Part shown: positions 18,865 to 26,988 of the stretch, piece by piece | Layout: every line of letters begins with the position of its first letter | How positions within the stretch are numbered: position 1 is the stretch's first letter | NCBI RefSeq assembly: GCF_030503675.1 | Contig: NZ_CP129964.1 | Span: 682,001-746,000, forward strand | Direction of reading: 5' to 3' | Source: Lutimonas zeaxanthinifaciens | GTDB taxonomy: Bacteria > Bacteroidota > Bacteroidia > Flavobacteriales > Flavobacteriaceae | Length of the DNA stretch: 64,000 nucleotides | Notes under the pieces: generated by a model | Told to the model about the DNA's origin: nothing | Database searches by the model: none | What the model saw: only the letters and a program-made list of their open reading frames with translations | Made by a program: the position numbers and the translations under genes

Positions 18865-20784
18865 ATGGATTTTAGTTATACGATTTTAATTCCGCTTATC
18901 CCTTTGGCAGTGTTTCTGTTGCTTGGGATCAATTACAACCGCATCAAACCTGCCGTGTCAGGATGGATAGGCTCATTGGGGCTTCTTGCTACCCTGGTTT
19001 TATCTTATTATGCTGCTTATCAGTATTTCTTTGTGGCAGGACAATTAGAAGGCGTTTACCAGTCTTTTACCCATCAATGGAGATGGATGACTTTTAACGA
19101 TTCGCTTTATATTGATATGGGGGTTCTCATTGATCAGATTTCAGTAATGATGCTTATTGTTGTGTCCACGATTTCATTTATGGTTCATCTCTACAGCAGA
19201 GGCTATATGAAAGGAGACCCGGGTTACACCAAGTTTTTTGCTTATCTGTCTTTGTTTACTTTTTCCATGATGGGATTGGTACTCGCGGTTAATTTATTTC
19301 AGATCTATATATTCTGGGAACTTGTCGGAGTTTCATCATTCCTTCTGATAGGCTATTATTATACAAAGCCTTCAGCGGTTTCAGCTGCAAAAAAAGCTTT
19401 TATTGTTACCCGATTTGCTGACCTGGGATTTTTGATCGGTATTTTGATCATCGGTTATTATGGAGGGTCTTATGATTTTGCTACATTAAATGACCTGGAT
19501 GGCAGTGTTATAGCGAATTGGGCTTCTCTTTCTTTTATGGGCCTCTCGGTTATTACCTGGGGACTATTACTCATATTTATTGGGGGAGCGGGAAAATCTG
19601 CCATGTTTCCTTTACATATCTGGTTACCTGACGCTATGGAAGGACCAACACCCGTATCCGCTTTGATACATGCTGCAACCATGGTTGTGGCAGGGGTTTA
19701 TCTGGTTGCCAGGCTTTTCCCACTGTTCTATTTTGTTGAAGGTGGATACGCCTTAAATGTTGTAGCCTGGGTAGGGGCTTTCTCTGCACTTTTCGCGGCG
19801 ATAATAGCCCTGACACAAAATGATATAAAAAGAGTGCTGGCTTTTTCTACCATGTCACAGATTGGTTACATGATGCTGGCCCTGGGTGTTTCAGGCTATA
19901 CCGGACATGACGGGCTGGGTTATATGGCCTCCATGTTCCACCTCTTTACACATGCCATGTTTAAAGGCTTGCTCTTCCTTGGAGCCGGTTCAATAATTCA
20001 TGCCATTCACAGTAATAATTTACAAGAGATGGGCGGCCTTCGAAAATACATGCCGATTACGCATATTACCTTTTTAATAGCTGCTTTATCGATTGCAGGG
20101 TTTCCTGGATTTGCCGGTTTTTTCAGTAAGGATGAAATTCTGGTAGCCGCTTTTGAACACAACCGACTCATTTACGTTATAGGTGTCCTCGTTGCCGGAC
20201 TTACCGCTTTTTATATGTTCAGATTGTATTTCGGTATTTTCTGGGGAACAGACAGGCAATACAAGCACGCGCCTCATGAGTCTCCTTTATCAATGACCGG
20301 TCCAATGATATTTTTGGCTTTTATGAGTGTTGCTGCAGGTTACATTCATTTTAGTGAGTATGTAACTGCTGACAAACAGCCTTTTGAAGCGCATCTGAAT
20401 TATCCGCTGGCGGCCATAGCTGTGAGCGTTGGGTTATTTGGAATTATTTTAGCCTATTTGTTTTATAAAAAGCCGAGTACTTTGCCCGATAAAACGGCAA
20501 AATCTTTTGGACAATTGTACAAATGGGCCTATGACAAGTTTTATTTTGATGAGCTGTATTTATTTGTAACAAAGCAGATCATCTTTAAAAGGATTTCTGC
20601 CCCGTTTGCATGGTTTGACAAGAATGTTGTTGACGGTACCATGAATCTCATTGGTAACTCCACGGTATCGGGATCAGAAAAAATTAAGAAAATTCAATCA
20701 GGAGTCGTTCAGGATTATGCCTTCGCATTTATAGCAGGTGCGGTTGTTCTGGCCATGATATTTATTTATAAATGGATTATTTAG
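18865..20784 (+). CDS. nuoL: Complex I subunit L (antiporter-like)
   Basis: This 639-residue antiporter-like subunit has about 16 hydrophobic segments and a C-terminal extension containing the lateral helix. Conserved pumping elements are visible: IFWELVGVSSFLLIGYYYTK with the key Glu, SAMFPLHIWLPDAMEGPTPV with the Lys/His region, and LIHAATMVVAGVYL. It carries proton (or possibly sodium) transport at the far end of the membrane arm. The following nuoM begins seven bases after its stop. Confidence 0.96.
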   Translation: MDFSYTILIPLIPLAVFLLLGINYNRIKPAVSGWIGSLGLLATLVLSYYAAYQYFFVAGQLEGVYQSFTHQWRWMTFNDSLYIDMGVLIDQISVMMLIVVSTISFMVHLYSRGYMKGDPGYTKFFAYLSLFTFSMMGLVLAVNLFQIYIFWELVGVSSFLLIGYYYTKPSAVSAAKKAFIVTRFADLGFLIGILIIGYYGGSYDFATLNDLDGSVIANWASLSFMGLSVITWGLLLIFIGGAGKSAMFPLHIWLPDAMEGPTPVSALIHAATMVVAGVYLVARLFPLFYFVEGGYALNVVAWVGAFSALFAAIIALTQNDIKRVLAFSTMSQIGYMMLALGVSGYTGHDGLGYMASMFHLFTHAMFKGLLFLGAGSIIHAIHSNNLQEMGGLRKYMPITHITFLIAALSIAGFPGFAGFFSKDEILVAAFEHNRLIYVIGVLVAGLTAFYMFRLYFGIFWGTDRQYKHAPHESPLSMTGPMIFLAFMSVAAGYIHFSEYVTADKQPFEAHLNYPLAAIAVSVGLFGIILAYLFYKKPSTLPDKTAKSFGQLYKWAYDKFYFDELYLFVTKQIIFKRISAPFAWFDKNVVDGTMNLIGNSTVSGSEKIKKIQSGVVQDYAFAFIAGAVVLAMIFIYKWII

Positions 20785-20791
20785 TAACAAG

Positions 20792-22279
20792 ATGGATATA
20801 CTAAGCTTATTTGTTGTCGTACCGGTCATAACCATTTTGGTTTTGATACTTTCAAAGAATTTGAAACAATCCAGGGTGATTGCCGCAGTTGGAATGCTGG
20901 TACAGTTTTTAATGTCACTGAATTTGATATACGCTTATGTTCAGGAAAGAAAAGTGAATGACGATATTATGGTCTTTATGAAAGACTATATGTGGTTTGA
21001 AAGGTTCAATATCCATTATACCATTGGAGTAGACGGTATTTCCGTCGCTATGATCGTTCTCGCTTCGATCGTAGTGCTGGCAGGTGTTTTTATTTCCTGG
21101 AAAATGGAAGACCTGCATAAAGAATTCTTTATTGCCCTAATTGTTTTAGCTACAGGAGTATTTGGGTTTTTCATATCCATTGATCTGTTTACCATGTTCT
21201 TGTTCTATGAAATTGCGGTTATACCAATGTTCTTGCTGATAGGGATCTGGGGTTCTGGCCCAAAGGAATATTCGGCCATGAAACTTACGCTAATGCTGAT
21301 GGGGGCCTCAGCACTTTTACTAGTCGGGATCCTGGGAATTTACTTTAATTCAAATCCAGAGGGAGGGGCCTTAACTTATAATATTCTTGAAATAGCGCAG
21401 GTAAATATTCCTTACGAGGCTCAAAACCTGTTTTTCCCATTAACTTTTATTGGATTTGCGGTATTAGGTGCCTTGTTCCCGTTCCACACCTGGTCACCTG
21501 ATGGTCATGCCTCGGCTCCAACAGCCGTGTCTATGCTTCATGCAGGCGTATTGATGAAACTTGGAGGATATGGCGTATTTCGGGTGGCGATGTACCTGCT
21601 TCCTGACGGGGCGATGTCCTGGTCAAACTTTTTTATTGTTTTGTCTGTAATCGGTGTCTTTTATGGAGCACTTGCAGCCATTAAACAAACTGATTTAAAA
21701 TACATCAATGCTTACTCCTCTGTAAGCCATTTGGGAATGGTTTTGTTTGCCTTGCTTATGCTTAACAAAACCTCCTGGAACGGAGCTATTTTGCAGTCTT
21801 TGTCGCATGGATTTATGACAGCCTTGTTCTTTGCGCTGATAGGGATGATCTACGGAAGAACACACACCCGTGATGTACGAAAAATGAGTGGTCTCTTAAA
21901 AGTAATACCCTTTATTTCTGCTATGTATGTAATTGCAGGTCTGGCTTCCCTCGGTTTACCCGGATTCAGTGGATTTATGGCAGAGATGCAGATTTTTGTG
22001 GGTGCGTTTGAGCATCCGGATATGTTCCACAGAGTGGCAACAGTTGTTACTGTTTCTGCAATTGTGGTTACAGCAGTTTATATTTTAAGGGTTGTTGGAA
22101 TGATGCTGATGGGACCGGTAAAGAATGAAGAATTTAACCAATTTGAAAAGGCAACCTGGTATGAAAGAACAGGTGTGATCCTTTTATTAATTCCCATTGT
22201 ATTTATGGGTGTTACCCCAATTTGGTTGAGCGACATGATCAGAGAGAGTTTAACTCCGTTTATAGAAAGGTTGATTTAG
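20792..22279 (+). CDS. nuoM: Complex I subunit M (antiporter-like)
   Basis: The 495-residue antiporter-like subunit has about 14 hydrophobic segments. Signature elements are FLFYEIAVIPMFLLIGIWG, LFPFHTWSPDGHASAPT, VSMLHAGVLMKLGGYG and LKYINAYSSVSHLGMV. It is the central ion-pumping module of the membrane arm. Spacing to nuoL is seven bases and to the chosen nuoN start 77 bases. Confidence 0.96.
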   Translation: MDILSLFVVVPVITILVLILSKNLKQSRVIAAVGMLVQFLMSLNLIYAYVQERKVNDDIMVFMKDYMWFERFNIHYTIGVDGISVAMIVLASIVVLAGVFISWKMEDLHKEFFIALIVLATGVFGFFISIDLFTMFLFYEIAVIPMFLLIGIWGSGPKEYSAMKLTLMLMGASALLLVGILGIYFNSNPEGGALTYNILEIAQVNIPYEAQNLFFPLTFIGFAVLGALFPFHTWSPDGHASAPTAVSMLHAGVLMKLGGYGVFRVAMYLLPDGAMSWSNFFIVLSVIGVFYGALAAIKQTDLKYINAYSSVSHLGMVLFALLMLNKTSWNGAILQSLSHGFMTALFFALIGMIYGRTHTRDVRKMSGLLKVIPFISAMYVIAGLASLGLPGFSGFMAEMQIFVGAFEHPDMFHRVATVVTVSAIVVTAVYILRVVGMMLMGPVKNEEFNQFEKATWYERTGVILLLIPIVFMGVTPIWLSDMIRESLTPFIERLI

Positions 22280-22356
22280 AAATTTAGTATCTGCCTCAGA
22301 AGTTGGGGTACATGTGTACAAGGATAATAATTAGAATACAAGTAATAATTGAAAAT

Positions 22357-23772
22357 ATGGATTTAGGAGGGTTTTTATTAATGAGACAAGAGCTGATCTT
22401 GCTGGCAGTAATACTGCTTCTTGTGATTATGGAAATTTTCATAAGCAATAAACAAACACTGGTCAACGTAGGGATAGGATTGTTTGGGCTACATACAGTA
22501 TTTGGGTTCATGCATCTGGATGACGGGTCTTTGTTTGGAGGAATGTTTCACACCACACAACTGATTCATCTGTTTAAAAATGTATTGAATGTTGGGGTGC
22601 TTATCATTTTATTACAGTCTTCGTCATGGATTAAAAACGAACTGGTTGCGAAACATAAATCTACTGAGTTTTTTATGATGATGTTTTCCTCATTACTTGG
22701 AATGTATTTTATGATTTCATCAGGAGATTTTTTAATGTTCTATCTTGGGCTGGAGCTTTCTGCGCTGCCAGTAGCGGCATTAGTGGCTTTTGAGACAAAC
22801 AAAAGAGTTTCTGCCGAGGCTGGGATCAAATTTATTTTGTCATCAGCCCTGGCATCAGGAACTTCGGTTTTTGGAGTTTCTCTGATCTATGCTACTACCG
22901 GAAGTATATATTTTACAGAGGTGGCATCGCTGTTAACCTATTCCAACTTAAGTCTTCTTGGATTCGTATTTTTCTTTTCAGGGCTTGCCTTTAAAATTTC
23001 GCTGGTTCCATTCCATTTCTGGACAGCAGATGTTTATCAGGGGGCACCTATTGGGGTTACTTCTTATCTGTCGGTAATTTCAAAGGGATCTGCAGTTTTA
23101 ATTTTGATGATCATCGTTTTTACAGTGATGAAACCTTTTCATATGATCAGCTCCAATTTATTGTATATAGTCTCAATAGCAACGATGTTTATCGGAAACC
23201 TTTTTGCCTTGAGACAGCAGAATATGAAACGATTTCTTGCTTTTTCATCTATAGCCCAGGCAGGGTTTATTCTGCTAGGAATGCTTTCAAATGATCAGCT
23301 AGGGGTATCTACTGTGGTATACTTTGTTTCTATTTATGTATTTACCAACCTGGCGGCTTTTGGAGTTGTTCAGGCCATTTCATCTCAAACCGGGAAAGAA
23401 AATATGAGTGATTATGAAGGCCTTTACAGAACAAACCCAAAACTGAGCCTGGTTATGATGCTTGCCTTATTCTCTCTTGCGGGAATACCGCCTGTTGCAG
23501 GATTTTTCGGAAAGTTCTTTTTGTTTACGGCCGCAGCAAGTCAGGGATTGTACCTGCTTGTGTTTATTGCCGTTGTGAACGTAACCATCTCTTTATACTA
23601 TTATTTATTGGTGGTAAGGGCTATTTTTCTCAGGAAAAGCGATACGCCAATACCTTATTTTAAAAGTGGTACAAGTATGAAACTCGGTATTTTGATTGCG
23701 GTAATTGGTGTCCTTTTTATTGGGGTATACAGTCCGGTATATGATTATATTTATCAACTAAGTATTTTTTAG
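22357..23772 (+). CDS. nuoN: Complex I subunit N (antiporter-like)
   Basis: This antiporter-like subunit of about 471 residues includes FYLGLELSALPVAALVAFE, KISLVPFHFWTADVYQGAPI and the FLAFSSIAQAGFILLG segment. The reading frame is open from 22303 with a TTG and an ATG at 22312. The ATG at 22357 is preferred because the protein then begins MDLGGFLLMRQEL, as expected for Bacteroidota NuoN. An AGGAGG at 22365-22370 could instead serve an ATG at 22381, so the start is uncertain by eight residues. It is the last recognised nuo gene. Confidence 0.93.
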   Translation: MDLGGFLLMRQELILLAVILLLVIMEIFISNKQTLVNVGIGLFGLHTVFGFMHLDDGSLFGGMFHTTQLIHLFKNVLNVGVLIILLQSSSWIKNELVAKHKSTEFFMMMFSSLLGMYFMISSGDFLMFYLGLELSALPVAALVAFETNKRVSAEAGIKFILSSALASGTSVFGVSLIYATTGSIYFTEVASLLTYSNLSLLGFVFFFSGLAFKISLVPFHFWTADVYQGAPIGVTSYLSVISKGSAVLILMIIVFTVMKPFHMISSNLLYIVSIATMFIGNLFALRQQNMKRFLAFSSIAQAGFILLGMLSNDQLGVSTVVYFVSIYVFTNLAAFGVVQAISSQTGKENMSDYEGLYRTNPKLSLVMMLALFSLAGIPPVAGFFGKFFLFTAAASQGLYLLVFIAVVNVTISLYYYLLVVRAIFLRKSDTPIPYFKSGTSMKLGILIAVIGVLFIGVYSPVYDYIYQLSIF

Positions 23773-23776
23773 ACTT

Positions 23777-24103
23777 ATGGCTTTAGCAGGAAAACATATG
23801 TTTGGTGCAATCGGTGAAACTCGAGTCACGTTTGTGGAGAAAAAAATTGACAAGGACCGAATGGAATTTTTAAGGAAACTGCTCGAAGTTAATGGCTTTG
23901 AGGTCTTAATTCAGGAAGAAAAACGAAAAAGTGAAGAAGAGCCTCAGCTCTATACCTTGGGAGTGACCGATATGGTATTTAACCCGACGGTATACGTTTT
24001 CCAAAGAAGGTTAAAAACCCTGGACGGAAATCACATTGTCAATCAGGAATACTGGAATCAATTGTCTGAAGACACCAAGCCTCAGTATTGGAAAAATTCG
24101 TGA
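23777..24103 (+). CDS. Small conserved-looking protein at the end of the nuo operon
   Basis: This 108-residue soluble, charged protein has no signal peptide or membrane segment. It starts four bases after the nuoN stop, so it is almost certainly translated with the nuo genes. I do not recognise the family. It looks like a compact alpha/beta domain: an N-terminal strand GETRVTFVEKK, a helix DRMEFLRKLLEVNGFEVL, a strand pair LYTLGVTDMVFNPTVYVFQR and a Trp-containing tail. It has no cysteines, so it does not bind an iron-sulfur cluster. An accessory or assembly role for the ferredoxin-type complex I is inferred from position only. Confidence 0.75.
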   Translation: MALAGKHMFGAIGETRVTFVEKKIDKDRMEFLRKLLEVNGFEVLIQEEKRKSEEEPQLYTLGVTDMVFNPTVYVFQRRLKTLDGNHIVNQEYWNQLSEDTKPQYWKNS

Positions 24104-24277
24104 TTCCCGTAATTTTAAAATGGGCTGACAGGTAGAATTAATATTCAGTATTTTCTGCGCTTATTTGATTTGTTTTCGACAATAGTACAATTGAATCTTT
24201 AAATGGAATTTATATTCGGAGACAATATTTTTAGAATACCATAATTATTTATATATTAAAAAATTAAAACCAATAAT

Positions 24278-24313
24278 GTTATACCATTGTTTATCAGTGG
24301 TATAACTTTTTTT
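24278..24313 (+). terminator. Hairpin with U-tract just before the glycogen operon
   Basis: GTTATACCA (24278-24286) pairs perfectly with TGGTATAAC (24298-24306) around an 11-base loop and runs into seven Ts. It looks like an intrinsic terminator for nuo and the small gene behind it. However, it ends only 14 bases before the first glg ATG, so a glg promoter must lie upstream of it. It may therefore act as a leader attenuator. The rest of 24104-24277 is AT-rich, with no clear TAnnTTTG box. Confidence 0.65.
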
Positions 24314-24327
24314 GTCAGTTAATTATT

Positions 24328-25131
24328 ATGGAAATTCTACACGTAAGCGCCGAGTGTTTCCCTGTAGCCAAGGTTGGTGGGTTAGCAGATGTCCTGGTGG
24401 CATTGCCAAAATATCAGAATAAAAATGGTGTTGACTCAAAGGTAATTATGCCATTCTATGACAACGAGTTTAAAGATTCAAATGAGTTCAAATCAATATA
24501 TCAGGCTCATTTAAAACTTGGAAAGCTCCATTATGACTTTGAAATTTTGACTCCATTGAAAGCCCTGGAATTCCCCGTTTTTCTCGTAGACATCCATGGG
24601 TTGTTTGACAGGCCAAAGGTGTATTCTTATGAGGATGATGTGGAACGATTTCTTGCTTTTCAATTGGCCGTTCTGGAATGGTTGTTAAGCCTTAAAAAGA
24701 AACCAGATATCTTACATGCCCATGACCATCAAACCGGTTTTCTGGCTTTTTTAATGTCTCATGGAAAAGCATACAAGACTCTTAAAGAGATTCCAACGGT
24801 TTTCACGATTCACAATGCAAAGTATCAGGGACAGTTTGGTTATGATAAATTGCGGTATTTCCCTGATTTTGATCTGAAGAAAATGGGTATCATTGACTGG
24901 GATGGTTCTATTAATCCTCTGGCTACCGCAATAAAATGTTCATGGAGAGTGACTACCGTTTCCAAAGGATATCTTGAGGAATTAAAGTCAAATGCAAATG
25001 GTCTGGAAAAACTGATAAATGATGAAAGCGAAAAATTTTCCGGAATCCTCAATGGGATCGACACTGAGATTTGGAATCCTGAACTCGATCCTAATCTCGT
25101 GAAAAACTATTCAATAAAAGCGACAAAATAA
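24328..25131 (+). CDS. glgA: Glycogen synthase GT5, N-terminal (acceptor) half only
   Basis: The 267-residue product is the GT5 starch/glycogen synthase catalytic domain. It has KVGGLADV (the ADP-glucose contact KxGGL) near residue 15, HAHDHQTGF and FTIHNAKYQGQF, and ends SGILNGIDTEIWNP then about 20 residues. In full-length GlgA (about 480 residues) this is the N-terminal Rossmann domain, and the linker to the second domain begins exactly where this protein stops. The missing half is encoded 1.2 kb downstream at 26333. The stop overlaps the next ATG in TAATG, which suggests coupling. GT5 N-only proteins are known in Bacteroidota, so a stand-alone role is possible. Confidence 0.88.
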   Translation: MEILHVSAECFPVAKVGGLADVLVALPKYQNKNGVDSKVIMPFYDNEFKDSNEFKSIYQAHLKLGKLHYDFEILTPLKALEFPVFLVDIHGLFDRPKVYSYEDDVERFLAFQLAVLEWLLSLKKKPDILHAHDHQTGFLAFLMSHGKAYKTLKEIPTVFTIHNAKYQGQFGYDKLRYFPDFDLKKMGIIDWDGSINPLATAIKCSWRVTTVSKGYLEELKSNANGLEKLINDESEKFSGILNGIDTEIWNPELDPNLVKNYSIKATK

Positions 25132-26333
25132 TGAAAGCACTTTTTTTTACCAGAGAATTTCCGCCATATGTGTACGGTGGAGCCGGAGTTCATGTTGAAT
25201 ACCTTGCAGGGGAACTTGCAAAACTGATGGAGATGGATGTAAGATGTTTTGGGGATCAGGATGAAAAGGATGGAAATTTATCGGTAAAAGGCTTCCCTTA
25301 CGATAATGTGGTATTTGACGGATCCAATGATAAATTGAAAGCAGTTTTCAAAACCTTGAGTACCTGTATACACATGAATGCAGAAGAAATCGATGCGGAT
25401 GTGGTTCATTGTCATACCTGGTATGCCCAGTTTGCGGGTATTGTGGCCAAGTTGTGTTACGGAATTCCTTTGGTCATAACGACGCATTCACTTGAGCCTT
25501 TGAGGCCTTGGAAAAGAGAACAGCTGGGTAGGGGTTATGACGCCTCTTCATGGGTTGAAAAAACAGCTATTGAAATGGCGGATGCAATTATCGCCGTTTC
25601 TGAGGAAACCAAAGTGGACGTTTTAAAGAATTTTAACGTTGACCCGGATAAGGTAAAGGTAATTTATAACGGAATCAATCTTCAGGAATATGTGGTTACT
25701 GAAACAGATAAAACCTTACTGAAATACGGGGTTGATACGGATAAGCCATTTGTATTGTTCGTGGGCCGAATTACCAGGCAAAAAGGGATCATCCATTTGG
25801 TAAATGCCATTAAATATATCGATCCGAATACTCAGGTGGTATTGTGTGCCGGCGCACCGGATACCCCGGAGATTGCTAAGGAAATGGAAGATAGTGTAAA
25901 CGAGGTGAAGAAAGAAAGAGACAATGTCATTTGGATCGATGTAATGCTTGAAAAAGAAGAGGTAATTGAACTCTATTCACATGCAGATGTGTTTTGCTGC
26001 CCATCGATTTATGAACCATTTGGAATCATAAATATAGAGGCTATGGCTTGTGAAACAGCTGTTGTGGCAAGTGCAGTAGGAGGAATCAAGGAGGTTGTTG
26101 TGGATGGAGAAACCGGTATTCTGGTTCCTTTGGAGCAGCAGGATGTTGCGCCTTTCGAACCTGTAGATCCGGATAAATTTTCAAGGGACATGGCAGAGGG
26201 TGTCAACAAACTGATCAGTGATAGGGAGCTTGCAAGAGATATGGCCCGGAAGGGAAGAAAGAGAGTGGAAGATTATTTTGACTGGATCGCAATCGCTAAA
26301 CAAGTAGAAGGATTGTACAAATCATTATTGTAA
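25131..26333 (+). CDS. glgM: GT4 glycogen synthase / maltose-1-phosphate synthase, GlgM-like
   Basis: This complete 400-residue GT-B enzyme has the N-terminal TREFPPYVYGGAGVH, the linker-following GRITRQKG and the GT4 Ex7E motif in YEPFGIINIEAMACE. It resembles the actinobacterial GlgA/GlgM family, which moves glucose from ADP-glucose onto glucose-1-phosphate (giving maltose-1-phosphate) or onto glucan. glgC, glgE and maltokinase lie in the same operon, which favours the maltose-1-phosphate role, but sequence alone does not decide between them. It is inserted between the two halves of a split GT5 synthase, and both ends overlap their neighbours by one base (TAATG). Confidence 0.85.
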   Translation: MKALFFTREFPPYVYGGAGVHVEYLAGELAKLMEMDVRCFGDQDEKDGNLSVKGFPYDNVVFDGSNDKLKAVFKTLSTCIHMNAEEIDADVVHCHTWYAQFAGIVAKLCYGIPLVITTHSLEPLRPWKREQLGRGYDASSWVEKTAIEMADAIIAVSEETKVDVLKNFNVDPDKVKVIYNGINLQEYVVTETDKTLLKYGVDTDKPFVLFVGRITRQKGIIHLVNAIKYIDPNTQVVLCAGAPDTPEIAKEMEDSVNEVKKERDNVIWIDVMLEKEEVIELYSHADVFCCPSIYEPFGIINIEAMACETAVVASAVGGIKEVVVDGETGILVPLEQQDVAPFEPVDPDKFSRDMAEGVNKLISDRELARDMARKGRKRVEDYFDWIAIAKQVEGLYKSLL

Positions 26334-26986
26334 TGAAGGATAAGCCATCGAGCTCATCGTTTGTTAAAACTGATCTCACATCAGGGAAGCAGAAGAATAA
26401 GATTGACTTATGCAGAAGATTTTCCTTGGACCCTAAAAAACCCTTGTTTTCGTTTATCGGAAGACTGGTCGGGGAAAAGGGGGCCGATTTGCTCCCGGGA
26501 ATTGTTTATAAAGCTTTACTCCGTCAGGAAATAAGCATTTTAATATTAGGTGAGGGAAAAGCAGAAATCACCGCAGAATTAAGTTCATTGAATGTTCATT
26601 TTAAATCAGATTTGGCTTGTATTACAGGATTTGATGAGGTTCTTGCGCATCAAATATATGCAGGGTCAGATTTTCTTCTTATGCCTTCGAGAACAGAACC
26701 CTGTGGTTTGAATCAAATGTACGCGATGAGATACGGTACCATTCCGATTGTAAGAAGAACGGGAGGACTGAATGATACAGTTATGGATATTGGAGACGGG
26801 GGTTTTGGCATTTGTCATGTTCAGGCCTCTGTTAAAGATGTAACGGATTCGATAAACAGAGCAATAGAACTGTTCGGAAAGAAGAAAAAACTGCTTGAAA
26901 TAAGGAAAAAATGTATGCGAATTGATCATTCATGGAATAAATCAGCGCAAGAATATTTAAATTTATACAAATCTTTAACCCATTAA
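26333..26986 (+). CDS. glgA: Glycogen synthase GT5, C-terminal (nucleotide-sugar) half only
   Basis: The 217-residue product is the second Rossmann domain of a GT5 glycogen synthase. SFIGRLVGEKGADLL carries the Arg and Lys that bind the diphosphate. PSRTEPCGLNQMYAMRYG and PIVRRTGGLNDTV complete the donor site, and the C-terminal helix crosses back in full-length enzymes. The first 14 residues (MKDKPSSSSFVKTD) look like new leader sequence. From LTSGKQKNK on, it continues the GlgA linker that the N-half leaves off. Catalytic residues are retained, so assembly with the 24328-25131 product into an active synthase is plausible. Degeneration is not evident. Confidence 0.88.
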   Translation: MKDKPSSSSFVKTDLTSGKQKNKIDLCRRFSLDPKKPLFSFIGRLVGEKGADLLPGIVYKALLRQEISILILGEGKAEITAELSSLNVHFKSDLACITGFDEVLAHQIYAGSDFLLMPSRTEPCGLNQMYAMRYGTIPIVRRTGGLNDTVMDIGDGGFGICHVQASVKDVTDSINRAIELFGKKKKLLEIRKKCMRIDHSWNKSAQEYLNLYKSLTH

Positions 26987-26988
26987 AT

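Noticed and set aside
25121-26345. Sequencing error as cause of the split glycogen synthase
   Set aside because: A complete 1.2-kb gene with its own family motifs lies between the halves, which no base error can create.
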